Shown here: positions 51,387 to 59,422 of the stretch, in pieces | Layout: the number at the start of each line of letters is the position of its first letter | How positions within the stretch are numbered: position 1 is the stretch's first letter | Source of the DNA: an uncultured Chlorobiota bacterium | GTDB lineage: Bacteria > Bacteroidota > Ignavibacteria > UBA10030 > UBA6906 | Assembly (NCBI GenBank): GCA_900696645.1 | Contig: CAADGV010000020.1 | Coordinates: 1 to 64,000, forward strand | Length of the DNA stretch: 64,000 nucleotides | Direction: 5' to 3' | Translations under genes and position numbers: made by a program | The notes under the pieces: generated by a model | Told to the model about the DNA's origin: nothing | Databases searched by the model: none | What the model saw: only the letters and a program-made list of their open reading frames with translations

Positions 51387-51419
51387 ATCGTCCCGCCGAT
51401 AAGGCCCGGGACGATTTTC
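51387..51419 (+). terminator. Terminator of the tRNA Cys-Leu-Val group
   Basis: Perfect 8-bp stem atcgtccc/gggacgat (51387-51394, 51408-51415) followed by TTTTCGTTTG. It ends the tRNA transcript 8 bp after tRNA-Val and separates it from thrS. Confidence 0.85.
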
Positions 51420-51475
51420 GTTTGTAAGAAAGGGAGATGAAGAACGCCTGCCTTCAGGCGTAAGAAGAATCACAT

Positions 51476-53419
51476 GTGACAAACCAAATCCAAATAACAT
51501 TTCCGGATGGCGCTGTTCGGACATACGACAAAGGCGTTACCGGACAGCAAATTGCCGAGAGCATCAGTACCGGACTTGCCAAGGCCGTTCTTGCCATTTC
51601 TGTCAATGGCGAGGTTGTGGACTTATTTCGTCCTATCGAAACTGATGCCGCCATCAAATTGCATAAGTGGGAAGACGAAGAAGCGAAACGAACCTACTGG
51701 CACAGTTCGGCCCATCTGATGGCTGAGGCGGTTGAGGCTCTCTTTCCGGGCACAAAGTTCGGTATCGGCCCGCCAATTGAGAGCGGTTTCTACTACGACA
51801 TCGATATGGGCGACCATTCTCTCACAGCAGCCGACCTTGTCGAAATCGAGAAGAAGATGGCCGAGTTTTCCAAGCGTGACGTTCCCTATAAGCGGGAGGT
51901 GATTTCGTGGGATGATGCGGTTGCGTATTTCAAGAAGAAGAATGATCCATACAAACTTGAGCTTCTTGACGGACTCAAAGGCGAGCAGATTACCTTCTAT
52001 CACCAAGGCAATTTTACCGACCTTTGCTTCGGGCCGCATATTCCATCGACCGGGAAAATTAAGGCGATCAAGCTTCTGAGTGTTGCGGGGGCCTACTGGA
52101 GGGGAAGCGAAAAGAACAAGATGCTGCAGCGCATTTATGGCATCACCTTCCCGAATCAGAAGGAGCTTGATGAGCATCTATTCCGGCTTGAAGAAGCTAA
52201 ACGACGCGACCATCGAAAGCTCGGTCAAGAATTGGAGTTGTTTCTCCTTACACCTAAAGTGGGTGGTGGTTTACCGATTTGGTTGCCCAAAGGAACAATC
52301 GTTAGGGAAACATTGGAGAATTTCCTTCGGGACGAGCAGCGGAAGAGAGGCTATTTGCCTGTAGTGACCCCGCATATCGGAAATCTCAATCTCTACAAAA
52401 CCAGCGGGCACTATCCGTACTACAAAGACAGCCAGTTTGCTCCGATTGTGGTTGAGGATGAGGAGTACCTGTTGAAGCCGATGAACTGTCCTCATCATCA
52501 CCAAATTTACATGGCGAAGCCGCGCAGTTATCGCGATTTGCCACTGCGAATTGCTGAATTTGGGACTGTCTATCGGTACGAACAATCCGGCGAGTTGAAT
52601 GGCCTTACCCGGGTCCGCTCCTTTACCGTGGATGACTCGCATATGTACGTCAGGCCCGATCAACTCAAAGACGAATTGTGTGATGTGATCGAATTGATTC
52701 AACTTGTTTTCGATACCCTCGGGTTCAAGGATTTCAAGACGAGGCTCTCATTCAGAGACCCAAAAAATATGGAGAAATACGGCGGGGAGGACTCCATGTG
52801 GGAGCGTTCGGAGAAGGAAATCAAGGAAGCGGCTGACTTAAAGAAGCTAAATTACTATATTGGGATTGGCGAAGCAGCGTTCTACGGGCCAAAAATCGAC
52901 TTCATGGTTCAGGATTCGTTGCGGCGAACCTGGCAACTCGGCACTGTTCAGGTCGACTATGTTATGCCGGAGCGGTTCGGTCTTGAGTATGTAGGAAGCG
53001 ACGGTCAGAAGCACCGACCCGTCATCATACACAGGGCGCCATTCGGCTCGCTCGAGCGCTTCATCGGCGTGCTGATTGAACACTACGCCGGCGATTTCCC
53101 GCTGTGGCTTGCGCCCGTACAAGCAGTAATTCTCCCGATCACTGATGCCCATGTTGAGTATGCCCGTAGTATCGAGAAGGAGTATTCTGCAAACGGCATT
53201 CGTGTGGAATTGGACGATCGCAATGAGAAGATCGGGTACAAGATTCGGGAGTGGGAGACAAAGAAGGTCCCCTACATGCTCGTCGTCGGAGAGAAAGAGA
53301 AACTTGCTGACTCTGTTGCGGTTCGTCAGCACAAGAAAGGGGATATTGGTTCCATGAAGCGGGAGGAGTTTCTTCGCAAAGCGAAACAAGAAATCGAAAT
53401 CAAAACAATCAACTTGTAG
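51476..53419 (+). CDS. thrS: Threonyl-tRNA synthetase
   Basis: 647 aa from GTG 51476. N-terminal TGS domain (1-65, ITFPDGAVRTYDKGVTG), editing domain with the HSSAHLMAEAVEALFPG start, class II catalytic core with the zinc Cys in KPMNCPHHHQIY and YRYEQSGELNGLTRVRSF, motif 3 HRAPFGSLERFIGVLIEHY, and an anticodon-binding domain. No T-box fits in the 57 bp between the tRNA terminator and the start. First gene of thrS-infC-rpmI-rplT, a classical order. Confidence 0.97.
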   Translation: MTNQIQITFPDGAVRTYDKGVTGQQIAESISTGLAKAVLAISVNGEVVDLFRPIETDAAIKLHKWEDEEAKRTYWHSSAHLMAEAVEALFPGTKFGIGPPIESGFYYDIDMGDHSLTAADLVEIEKKMAEFSKRDVPYKREVISWDDAVAYFKKKNDPYKLELLDGLKGEQITFYHQGNFTDLCFGPHIPSTGKIKAIKLLSVAGAYWRGSEKNKMLQRIYGITFPNQKELDEHLFRLEEAKRRDHRKLGQELELFLLTPKVGGGLPIWLPKGTIVRETLENFLRDEQRKRGYLPVVTPHIGNLNLYKTSGHYPYYKDSQFAPIVVEDEEYLLKPMNCPHHHQIYMAKPRSYRDLPLRIAEFGTVYRYEQSGELNGLTRVRSFTVDDSHMYVRPDQLKDELCDVIELIQLVFDTLGFKDFKTRLSFRDPKNMEKYGGEDSMWERSEKEIKEAADLKKLNYYIGIGEAAFYGPKIDFMVQDSLRRTWQLGTVQVDYVMPERFGLEYVGSDGQKHRPVIIHRAPFGSLERFIGVLIEHYAGDFPLWLAPVQAVILPITDAHVEYARSIEKEYSANGIRVELDDRNEKIGYKIREWETKKVPYMLVVGEKEKLADSVAVRQHKKGDIGSMKREEFLRKAKQEIEIKTINL

Positions 53420-53443
53420 GACTAACAAAGGAAGAGGCCTCCC

Positions 53444-54043
53444 ATCGCCAAAGAAAAAATTCGCGTGAACGAGGATATTCGCGCTACGCAAATCAGGGTG
53501 ATTGATGATCGCGGTGCACAACTTGGTGTCATGTCGCCCCGCGATGCAATCCAGATTGCGCGTGAGCGCGATGCAGATTTGGTGGAAATCGTTCCCAATG
53601 CAAACCCGCCCGTCTGTAAAGTAATCAATTTCGGCAAGTTCAAGTACGAACTTGCAAAAAAGGACAAGATTCAAAAGAAGCATCAGCATGTATCGCTGCT
53701 CAAGGAAATCCGCTTCCACCCGAATACCGATACTCATGATTTTGACTTCAAGGTACGGCACGCGATCAATTTTCTCAAAGAAGGCCATAAGGTGAAGGCA
53801 ACCGTGGTGTTCAAAGGCAGGGAGATTACCTACAAAGAGAAGGGTGAAGATCTCCTCACGCGATTTTCGGAACGTGTGAGCGAATTCTCGAAAGTAGACC
53901 AGGCCCCGCACATGGAAGGGCGCAGCATGATAGCCATCTACGCTCCGGAACGAAAGAAGACGCCGAAAAGCGATGACGCCTTGCGAGCCACGACTGCAGC
54001 CGAAAAAAAGAAACCGGATTCGAAACCAGAACAAGCATCATAA
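53444..54043 (+). CDS. infC: Translation initiation factor IF-3, started at AUC
   Basis: 199 aa if started at ATC 53444, giving (M)[18 protein letters not shown], the family's normal N-terminus. A GGAAGAGG site lies 6 nt upstream. The first conventional start in frame is GTG 53465, which would remove seven conserved residues and has no ribosome site. IF-3 genes in many bacteria use rare AUU/AUC/AUA starts so that IF-3 represses its own synthesis. IF-3 domains are complete ([14 protein letters not shown] linker, [13 protein letters not shown]), with an extra Lys/Ala-rich C-terminal tail of about 25 residues. Confidence 0.93.
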   Translation: MAKEKIRVNEDIRATQIRVIDDRGAQLGVMSPRDAIQIARERDADLVEIVPNANPPVCKVINFGKFKYELAKKDKIQKKHQHVSLLKEIRFHPNTDTHDFDFKVRHAINFLKEGHKVKATVVFKGREITYKEKGEDLLTRFSERVSEFSKVDQAPHMEGRSMIAIYAPERKKTPKSDDALRATTAAEKKKPDSKPEQAS

Positions 54044-54057
54044 GAGGAAGTTTCTTC

Positions 54058-54252
54058 ATGCCAAAAATGAAAACCAAGAGTGCTGCAAAAAAGCGGTTCA
54101 AAGTTACGGGAACAGGAAAAGTGAAGCGTGCAACTGCCTACCGCAGTCATATTCTCACTTCGAAATCAAGAAAGCGCAAGCGCAAACTTCGCCTTGGCAG
54201 GCTCGTCGCAAAACAGGACGAGAAGCAGGTGAAGGCAATGCTTGCCATGTAG
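54058..54252 (+). CDS. rpmI: 50S ribosomal protein L35
   Basis: 64 aa. Basic protein with the family start [20 protein letters not shown] and the segment [15 protein letters not shown]. 14 bp after infC with AGAGGAAG upstream. Confidence 0.97.
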   Translation: MPKMKTKSAAKKRFKVTGTGKVKRATAYRSHILTSKSRKRKRKLRLGRLVAKQDEKQVKAMLAM

Positions 54253-54323
54253 CATCAAGAATGTAATTCACGTCCCGCAGAAGGCGGGAGTATCCATTAA
54301 CCACACAAAGGACAAGAGCAACT

Positions 54324-54671
54324 ATGCCACGTTCGCAAAACAAAGTTGCCTCCCATCGCCGTCGCAAGCGCATTCTCGCGCAGGCGAAAGGTTCATGGGG
54401 TGCGAGAAGCAAGGTCCTGACCGTCGTCAAGCATCACGTCGACAAAGGCTATCAGTATGCCTACCGTGATCGCAAGGCGAAGAAACGGACCTTCCGTCAA
54501 TTGTGGATCACGCGCATCAACGCGGCGGCACGATTGAACGGCACAACATATTCACGATTAGTTGACGGACTTAACAAGAAGAAAGTCGATATCAATCGTA
54601 AAGTGTTGGCGGAACTTGCAGTGAGCAACCCGGAAGCATTTGCCGAGGTTGTGAAGTTCGCCAACGCGTAA
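54324..54671 (+). CDS. rplT: 50S ribosomal protein L20
   Basis: 115 aa. Family start [19 protein letters not shown] followed by [10 protein letters not shown], then the [20 protein letters not shown] and [14 protein letters not shown] segments. In E. coli L20 represses the rpmI-rplT operon by binding its mRNA; whether the 71-bp rpmI-rplT spacer here, which has a small cccgc/gcggg hairpin, does so is unknown. Confidence 0.97.
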   Translation: MPRSQNKVASHRRRKRILAQAKGSWGARSKVLTVVKHHVDKGYQYAYRDRKAKKRTFRQLWITRINAAARLNGTTYSRLVDGLNKKKVDINRKVLAELAVSNPEAFAEVVKFANA

Positions 54672-54682
54672 GTTCTTTCAGC

Positions 54683-54738
54683 ATCTTCCTGTAACTGCAG
54701 GGACGTTCGAAAGAACGTCCCTGCGCAGGAAGATTTTT
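54683..54738 (+). terminator. Double-stem terminator between rplT and pheS
   Basis: A perfect 12-bp stem gcagggacgttc/gaacgtccctgc with a GAAA tetraloop (54697-54724) is nested inside a perfect 9-bp outer stem atcttcctg/caggaagat (54683-54691, 54726-54734). TTTTT follows. It separates the ribosomal protein genes from pheS; in enterobacteria this is where pheST attenuation happens, but no Phe-rich leader peptide is visible here. Confidence 0.9.
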
Positions 54739-54757
54739 CATATTCCTCCTTCCCATC

Positions 54758-55765
54758 ATGCAAACCAAGATTGCACAGCTTCGTCAACAGGTCGAAGCAG
54801 AGATCGGCTCCGTTACAACGGAAGACCAGCTTGAAGCATTCCGCATCAAATTCCTTGCACGAAAAGGCCTCGTCGCCTCGCTCTTCGATGACTTGAAAAA
54901 CGTTCCTGCACCGGAAAAACCGATGGCCGGCAAATACCTCAACGAGCTTCGACAGCGTACGCAAATGTTGTTCGACGAAAAGGCGGCATCGCTGAAATCC
55001 ACACCACACGTGTCGGCACAGCTCGATCCCACACTGCCGGGGCGACGGAAGTTCCTCGGTACGAAACATCCGCTGATGCAAACGCTCGACGAGATCAAGT
55101 CGATATTTGTGGGGATGGGCTTCGGCATTGCTGACGGCCCGGAAATAGAAGATGACTGGCATAACTTCAGCGCTTTGAATTTTCCGCCCGACCATCCGGC
55201 GCGCGACATGCAGGATACGTTCTTCGTTGACAGGAACATCCTTTTGCGTACGCATACATCTCCTGTCCAGATTCGGGTAATGGAGAACAACACACCTCCC
55301 ATTCGAACCATTATGCCCGGAAGAGTGTATCGCAATGAAGCGGTGAGTGCCCGGAGTTTGTGCAACTTCTACCAGGTTGAGGGGCTTGCCGTTGATGTTG
55401 GGATTACCTTCAGCGAACTGAAGGGAACGCTGCTTTCGTTTGCACGCCGGTTTTACGGAAAGGATATCAAGTACCGGTTTCGCCCGAGTTTCTTCCCCTT
55501 TACCGAGCCGAGCGCAGAGATGGATATTACCTGCTTCATTTGCAGGGGGAAAGGGTGTCGCATGTGTAAACAATCCGGCTGGCTTGAGATTCTTGGTTGC
55601 GGAATGGTTGATCCGAACGTGTTCACATCTGTCGGCTACGATCCGGAAAAGTACACTGGGTATGCTTTCGGAATGGGCATTGAACGAACGGCGGCGCTGC
55701 TGTACGGCGTAGATGATATCCGTTTGTTCTATGAGAATGATGTGAGGTTTTTGAGACAGTTCTAA
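54758..55765 (+). CDS. pheS: Phenylalanyl-tRNA synthetase alpha subunit
   Basis: 335 aa. N-terminal coiled-coil tRNA arm (1-85), then the class II catalytic domain: GFGIADGPEIEDDWHNF, HPARDMQDTFFV, YRNEAVSARS, RPSFFPFTEPSAEMDI and GCGMVDPNVF, ending with motif 3 FGMGIERTAALLYG. The CRGKGCRMCKQ segment is a Cys-rich hairpin. It should be adjacent to pheT, but 137 bp with a repeat separate them. Confidence 0.96.
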   Translation: MQTKIAQLRQQVEAEIGSVTTEDQLEAFRIKFLARKGLVASLFDDLKNVPAPEKPMAGKYLNELRQRTQMLFDEKAASLKSTPHVSAQLDPTLPGRRKFLGTKHPLMQTLDEIKSIFVGMGFGIADGPEIEDDWHNFSALNFPPDHPARDMQDTFFVDRNILLRTHTSPVQIRVMENNTPPIRTIMPGRVYRNEAVSARSLCNFYQVEGLAVDVGITFSELKGTLLSFARRFYGKDIKYRFRPSFFPFTEPSAEMDITCFICRGKGCRMCKQSGWLEILGCGMVDPNVFTSVGYDPEKYTGYAFGMGIERTAALLYGVDDIRLFYENDVRFLRQF

Positions 55766-55779
55766 AAGAAGCAAAACAG

Positions 55780-55885
55780 CGACGTCACCAAGACAGGAAC
55801 ACGTTTTTCAGCGTTCGCTCATGACGGAAGCGATTCGTGTCAGACTTGGAATGCTTGGTGTCTTCGTGACTTGGTGGTTCATCTT
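55780..55885 (+). repeat. Inverted cttggtgtcttcgtg repeat between pheS and pheT
   Basis: 55780-55802 contains gtcaccaagacaggaacacg, and 55852-55885 contains gcttggtgtcttcgtgactt followed by ggtggttcat. The second is close to the widespread cttggtgtcttcgtgccttggtggtt intergenic repeat; the first is its inverted, decayed partner. Together they can form a long hairpin in the pheS-pheT spacer. Confidence 0.65.
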
Positions 55886-55902
55886 TCTGTTAAGATATAG
55901 CA

Positions 55903-58314
55903 ATGAAGCTTTCCCACAACTGGTTACAACACTACATCAAATTCAAGCTCGCTCCGGAACAACTGAGCGAGCAACTCACCATGCTCGGACTCGAAGTCGA
56001 GAGCTACGAGCATTTGGGCGAAAAATACAAAGGCTTCGTCGTCGGGCAAGTGCTGGAGGTACAGAAGCATCCGAATGCCGAGAAGCTCAGCGTTTGCAGG
56101 GTAAACATAGGAAAGGAAGTCCTGCAAATTGTCTGCGGCGCGCCGAATGTTGCCGCAGGGCAGAAAGTGGCTGTCGGTCTGTCGGGTGCGACTGTTCCGA
56201 AAAATCAGCACGATCCGAACGGAAAACCGTTCACTCTTTCACATGTGAAGTTGCGCGGCGTTGATTCGTTCGGGATGATCTGTTCGGAATATGAACTCGA
56301 CCTCGGTCCGGACAAGGACGGCATTCTCGTACTCGACCGGAAAGCTAAAATCGGCAGATCGTTGTCGTCATACCTCGGATTGGATGATGTCGCGTACGAA
56401 ATCGGAATAACGCCCAATCGCCCTGATTTGTTGAGCCACTTCGGTGTTGCCCGAGAGATCGGCATTCTTACCGGCAAACAGCCGTCGCTTCCGAAAGTAA
56501 AGCTGAGAGAATCGACAGTTTCCGTCGCGAAACACTTCTCTGTCAAGGTTGAAGACAAAGTCAACTGCCCCCGGTTTGCGGTGAGGGTTATTCGAAATGT
56601 GAAGATAGGTCCTTCACCCGAATGGCTGCAGCATGCCTTGCGCGCGGCAGGGTTGCGTCCGCGTAACAACGTTGTTGATGTTACGAACTATGTGATGCTT
56701 GAATGCGGCCAGCCTATGCATGCGTTTGATTATGCACAGCTGCGGGGAAGCAAAATCATTGTCCGTCAGGCAAAGGCAGGCACATCGTTCAGGACGCTTG
56801 ACGGAAAGGAGCATACTCTTCCTGAGGGGGCGGTAATGGTATGTGATGGCGTGCGTGAGGTCTCGATTGCGGGTGTGATGGGCGGAGAGAACTCAGAAAT
56901 CTCCGATACAACAACAGATGTGGTTCTTGAAAGCGCGTACTGGAATCCTTCAAGCATCCGTCGAACAGCGAAGGCGTTGGGTATCACGTCTGATGCCGCA
57001 TACAGATTCGAGCGTGGCGCCGATCCTCATGCCACACCGTACGCTCTTGACAGGGCGGCGGAGTTGATTCTGCAAACCGCGGGCGGTGAATTGCTGAAGG
57101 GAAGAATTGACATCTACCCGAAGAAGATCAATGAACGGATTGTACCTTTGAGAACTTCACGGTGCAACCGGATACTTGGTACTTCACTTTCCTCAAGCGA
57201 GATTGTGCTGTGTCTGAAAAAGCTCGGCATCGCCAAAGGAAAGGGTTCTGCAGACAAGAACTTCTTCCGCGTACCGACCTTTCGTGTAGATATCGAACGC
57301 GAAATCGATTTGATTGAAGAAGTAGCCCGCGTGTTCGGTTACAATAACATCGAAAGCAAAACCGTTGCCGCCATTGACTTGAACCATCCTTTCGAAAAGC
57401 AAATTCTTGCCGACCGTATTTGTGATACTCTTGTCGGGTTCGGGTATCAAGAGGCGTTGACAATCTCAATTCAATCTGAAGAGACATCCCGGCTTACGGG
57501 AGCATCGCCGGTAGTGTTGATGAATCCTCTGGGCAAGGAGATGTCCACCATGCGTACGAGTCTCATCCCCGGCTTGCTGGAAGCGGCGGCACGAAATCAG
57601 AGTTTCGGCAATACCGACCTCAGATTGTTCGAAATAGGGCATGTTTTTAGAGTGGATTCAGAGCCTCAAATGGTGGGGAATATTCGCGAGGATGAGCGTG
57701 TTTGTCTGTTTCTTTCGGGCAAGAACCTTCCACGACATTGGAAGTCGGACTCGCAAGAACTCACCCTCTACGACCTCAAAGGGGAGGTTGCCGACCTGCT
57801 GGATGCGTGCGGGCTTGACAGTTGGCGCTATATTTATTATTCTACGAGTGAAACTTTAGCTGAGAATCCTATCTTCGTTGAAATCAACGGTACGACGGCA
57901 GGATTTCTTGGGAAGGTTAAAGGGGAGGTTTGCAAAAGATTTGGTTTTGAGCAGGAAGCATTTGTTGCTGAACTGACGCTTTCAGCTCTCAAATCTGACA
58001 AGAAAAAGAAATACACGGCGTTGCCGAAATTTCCGAAAGTACGTCGGGATGTTGCTTTTGTTGTAGATTCGAATGTCACATCCGAAATAATGGAACGATG
58101 TATGAAGGAATCCGGCAGCGGCCTGTTGCAGGAAGTTGAGTTGTTTGACATGTACGAAGGCGAGAATCTTCCGAAGGGAAAAAAGAGTCTCGCATTCACG
58201 TTGGTCCTCCAGTCGCAGGAGAAGACGCTTGTTGACCATGAAATTGATACAGAGGTCCGACGCATTGTTACAAGGGTGGAAAGAGAACTCGGCGCAGAAC
58301 TGAGAAGTTCATAA
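55903..58314 (+). CDS. pheT: Phenylalanyl-tRNA synthetase beta subunit
   Basis: 803 aa, complete. Order of domains: N-terminal coiled part, EMAP-type tRNA-binding domain (about 40-155, VVGQVLEVQKHPNAEKLSVC), B3/4 editing domain (RNNVVDVTNYVMLECGQPMHAFD), B5, the inactive class II core (LMNPLGKEMSTMRTSLIPGLL) and the C-terminal ferredoxin-fold anticodon-binding domain (FPKVRRDVAFVVD). Together with PheS it forms the heterotetramer that charges tRNA-Phe. Confidence 0.96.
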   Translation: MKLSHNWLQHYIKFKLAPEQLSEQLTMLGLEVESYEHLGEKYKGFVVGQVLEVQKHPNAEKLSVCRVNIGKEVLQIVCGAPNVAAGQKVAVGLSGATVPKNQHDPNGKPFTLSHVKLRGVDSFGMICSEYELDLGPDKDGILVLDRKAKIGRSLSSYLGLDDVAYEIGITPNRPDLLSHFGVAREIGILTGKQPSLPKVKLRESTVSVAKHFSVKVEDKVNCPRFAVRVIRNVKIGPSPEWLQHALRAAGLRPRNNVVDVTNYVMLECGQPMHAFDYAQLRGSKIIVRQAKAGTSFRTLDGKEHTLPEGAVMVCDGVREVSIAGVMGGENSEISDTTTDVVLESAYWNPSSIRRTAKALGITSDAAYRFERGADPHATPYALDRAAELILQTAGGELLKGRIDIYPKKINERIVPLRTSRCNRILGTSLSSSEIVLCLKKLGIAKGKGSADKNFFRVPTFRVDIEREIDLIEEVARVFGYNNIESKTVAAIDLNHPFEKQILADRICDTLVGFGYQEALTISIQSEETSRLTGASPVVLMNPLGKEMSTMRTSLIPGLLEAAARNQSFGNTDLRLFEIGHVFRVDSEPQMVGNIREDERVCLFLSGKNLPRHWKSDSQELTLYDLKGEVADLLDACGLDSWRYIYYSTSETLAENPIFVEINGTTAGFLGKVKGEVCKRFGFEQEAFVAELTLSALKSDKKKKYTALPKFPKVRRDVAFVVDSNVTSEIMERCMKESGSGLLQEVELFDMYEGENLPKGKKSLAFTLVLQSQEKTLVDHEIDTEVRRIVTRVERELGAELRSS

Positions 58315-58347
58315 CAACAATTTCACGAACAACAACAAGGCTCTTGA

Positions 58348-58647
58348 GTGGAGCAGCTTGCGCAAATCGAGGATTCAGTCAAAGCGTTGTGGGAGAAAGC
58401 AAAACGCGCCGGCGACACAATCGTCCGGTTGCGTGAAGAGAAGCAGGCCTTGACATCCGAAGTTCACGTGTTGCGTCAGGAGGTAGGGAAGCTGAAGGGT
58501 GAACTCGCGGCCCGAGAGCAACAAATTCAACGACTTGTTGCTGCTGCCGGCGAAGCAAAATCGTCGATCGGCATGTCGAATGGTGAACGCGAGCAACTCA
58601 CCGCGAAGGTGAAAGAACTTCTCGCGAGAATCGACGCCTACTTGTAG
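58348..58647 (+). CDS. Coiled-coil protein, ZapB-like
   Basis: 99 aa from GTG 58348. Nearly all one coiled coil with heptad repeats (VRLREEKQALTSEVHVL, VGKLKGELAAREQQIQRL, LTAKVKELLARIDAYL). Lies just before zapA, and a ZapB- or FtsL-like role at the division site fits the context. Sequence alone does not separate it from other coiled-coil proteins. Confidence 0.75.
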   Translation: MEQLAQIEDSVKALWEKAKRAGDTIVRLREEKQALTSEVHVLRQEVGKLKGELAAREQQIQRLVAAAGEAKSSIGMSNGEREQLTAKVKELLARIDAYL

Positions 58648-58740
58648 GCTCGTTCCTTCGTTACGTCGGGACGAACGATTTACCGTACGCGCAAGCATAC
58701 GTGAGACAGTCAACGGTTCGGTTACAAAAAGGCAAACACT

Positions 58741-59034
58741 ATGTCGGCAGACAGAAAAAGCATTCGAGTAAAGATTTTCGGGTCAGAGTATCCTCTACGG
58801 GGAGAGAGTGAGGATTTCACTCGGCGGGTGGCAACATACGTTGATGAAATGATCACCACCATCCATAACAAGATTCCCGAGCAGCCTACGCTGACCGTTG
58901 CTGTTTTGTCTGCGTTGAATATCACGGAAGACCTCTTCAAAGAACGGGAACGATCGAAGGCAATGGCATCGGCTGTGGAAAGTGAGATTATCAAGCTTAA
59001 CAATTACCTCGATACCTGTTTACAGGAGAACTAA
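58741..59034 (+). CDS. zapA: Cell division protein ZapA
   Basis: 97 aa. Small FtsZ-bundling protein. Beta-hairpin start IRVKIFGSEYPLRGESED, then helix with FTRRVATYVDEMI and TVAVLSALNITEDLF, ending in a coiled-coil tail. Normal length. The synteny zapA followed by a 6S-like RNA is the same as in E. coli (zapA-ssrS). Confidence 0.92.
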   Translation: MSADRKSIRVKIFGSEYPLRGESEDFTRRVATYVDEMITTIHNKIPEQPTLTVAVLSALNITEDLFKERERSKAMASAVESEIIKLNNYLDTCLQEN

Positions 59035-59157
59035 CCCCGTGTTCATTCAACAAAAAGGAGTTTTCTGTTCTTTTATGGCACAAGGAACGCCGAGTACGGA
59101 TGTTGTACAATCCGCACCGTCAACCGTCTCAAACATATTATAAAGAACCAACATTTT

Positions 59158-59296
59158 TTATAAGGGAGCCCGACTCGTGGGCGTTGATTACACGCCGCAT
59201 TTCGCTTAGGCGGAATTCTTGCGACGACATCATGCCGCTGGCGTGACGAGCGAGAGCGTGGAAGTAAAAGGCGCCCAGGCGAGCACCCATTATGTT
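59158..59296 (+). ncRNA. ssrS: 6S RNA candidate
   Basis: Located between zapA and rny in a 388-bp gap without a gene. The sequence folds into a long rod, as 6S RNA does: 5' ATAAGGG (59160-59166) pairs with CCC-a-TTAT (59286-59293), CTCG-t-GGGCG (59174-59183) with CGCCC-agg-CGAG (59272-59283), and CACGC (59191-59195) with GCGTG (59256-59260). Between the last two helices lie unpaired TTGATTA and GAAGTAAAAGG, matching the central bubble that mimics an open promoter. TTGCGACGACA (59219-59229) resembles TGCGACGACA of E. coli 6S RNA. Ends are estimated; the RNA is somewhat short (about 140 nt). Confidence 0.7.
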
Positions 59297-59299
59297 TGG

Positions 59300-59329
59300 A
59301 AAAGAGGTTCTTTACTAATTGACTCTTTT
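59300..59329 (+). terminator. Possible terminator after the 6S-like RNA
   Basis: 7-bp stem aaaagag/ctctttt with a 16-nt loop. The right arm itself provides a T-run. It fits the end of an RNA that starts near 59158. Confidence 0.45.
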
Positions 59330-59422
59330 GGTTCGGTTGTGCCGTGCGGATTTTTTTTGTCCGTCGGTATTGATGATGTAGTGATGTACTGTAGCTGTTC
59401 ATTCTGAGAATACGGAGGTTGT

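Noticed and set aside
51420-51475. T-box or other riboswitch upstream of thrS
   Set aside because: Only 56 bp lie between the tRNA terminator and the start; no specifier hairpin or T-box motif is visible.
52847-54034. 395-codon minus-strand frame opposite thrS/infC
   Set aside because: Overlaps conserved thrS and infC completely and has no recognisable domain.
54497-55774. 425-codon minus-strand frame opposite rplT/pheS
   Set aside because: Covers the terminator and pheS on the other strand; no domain, no ribosome site.
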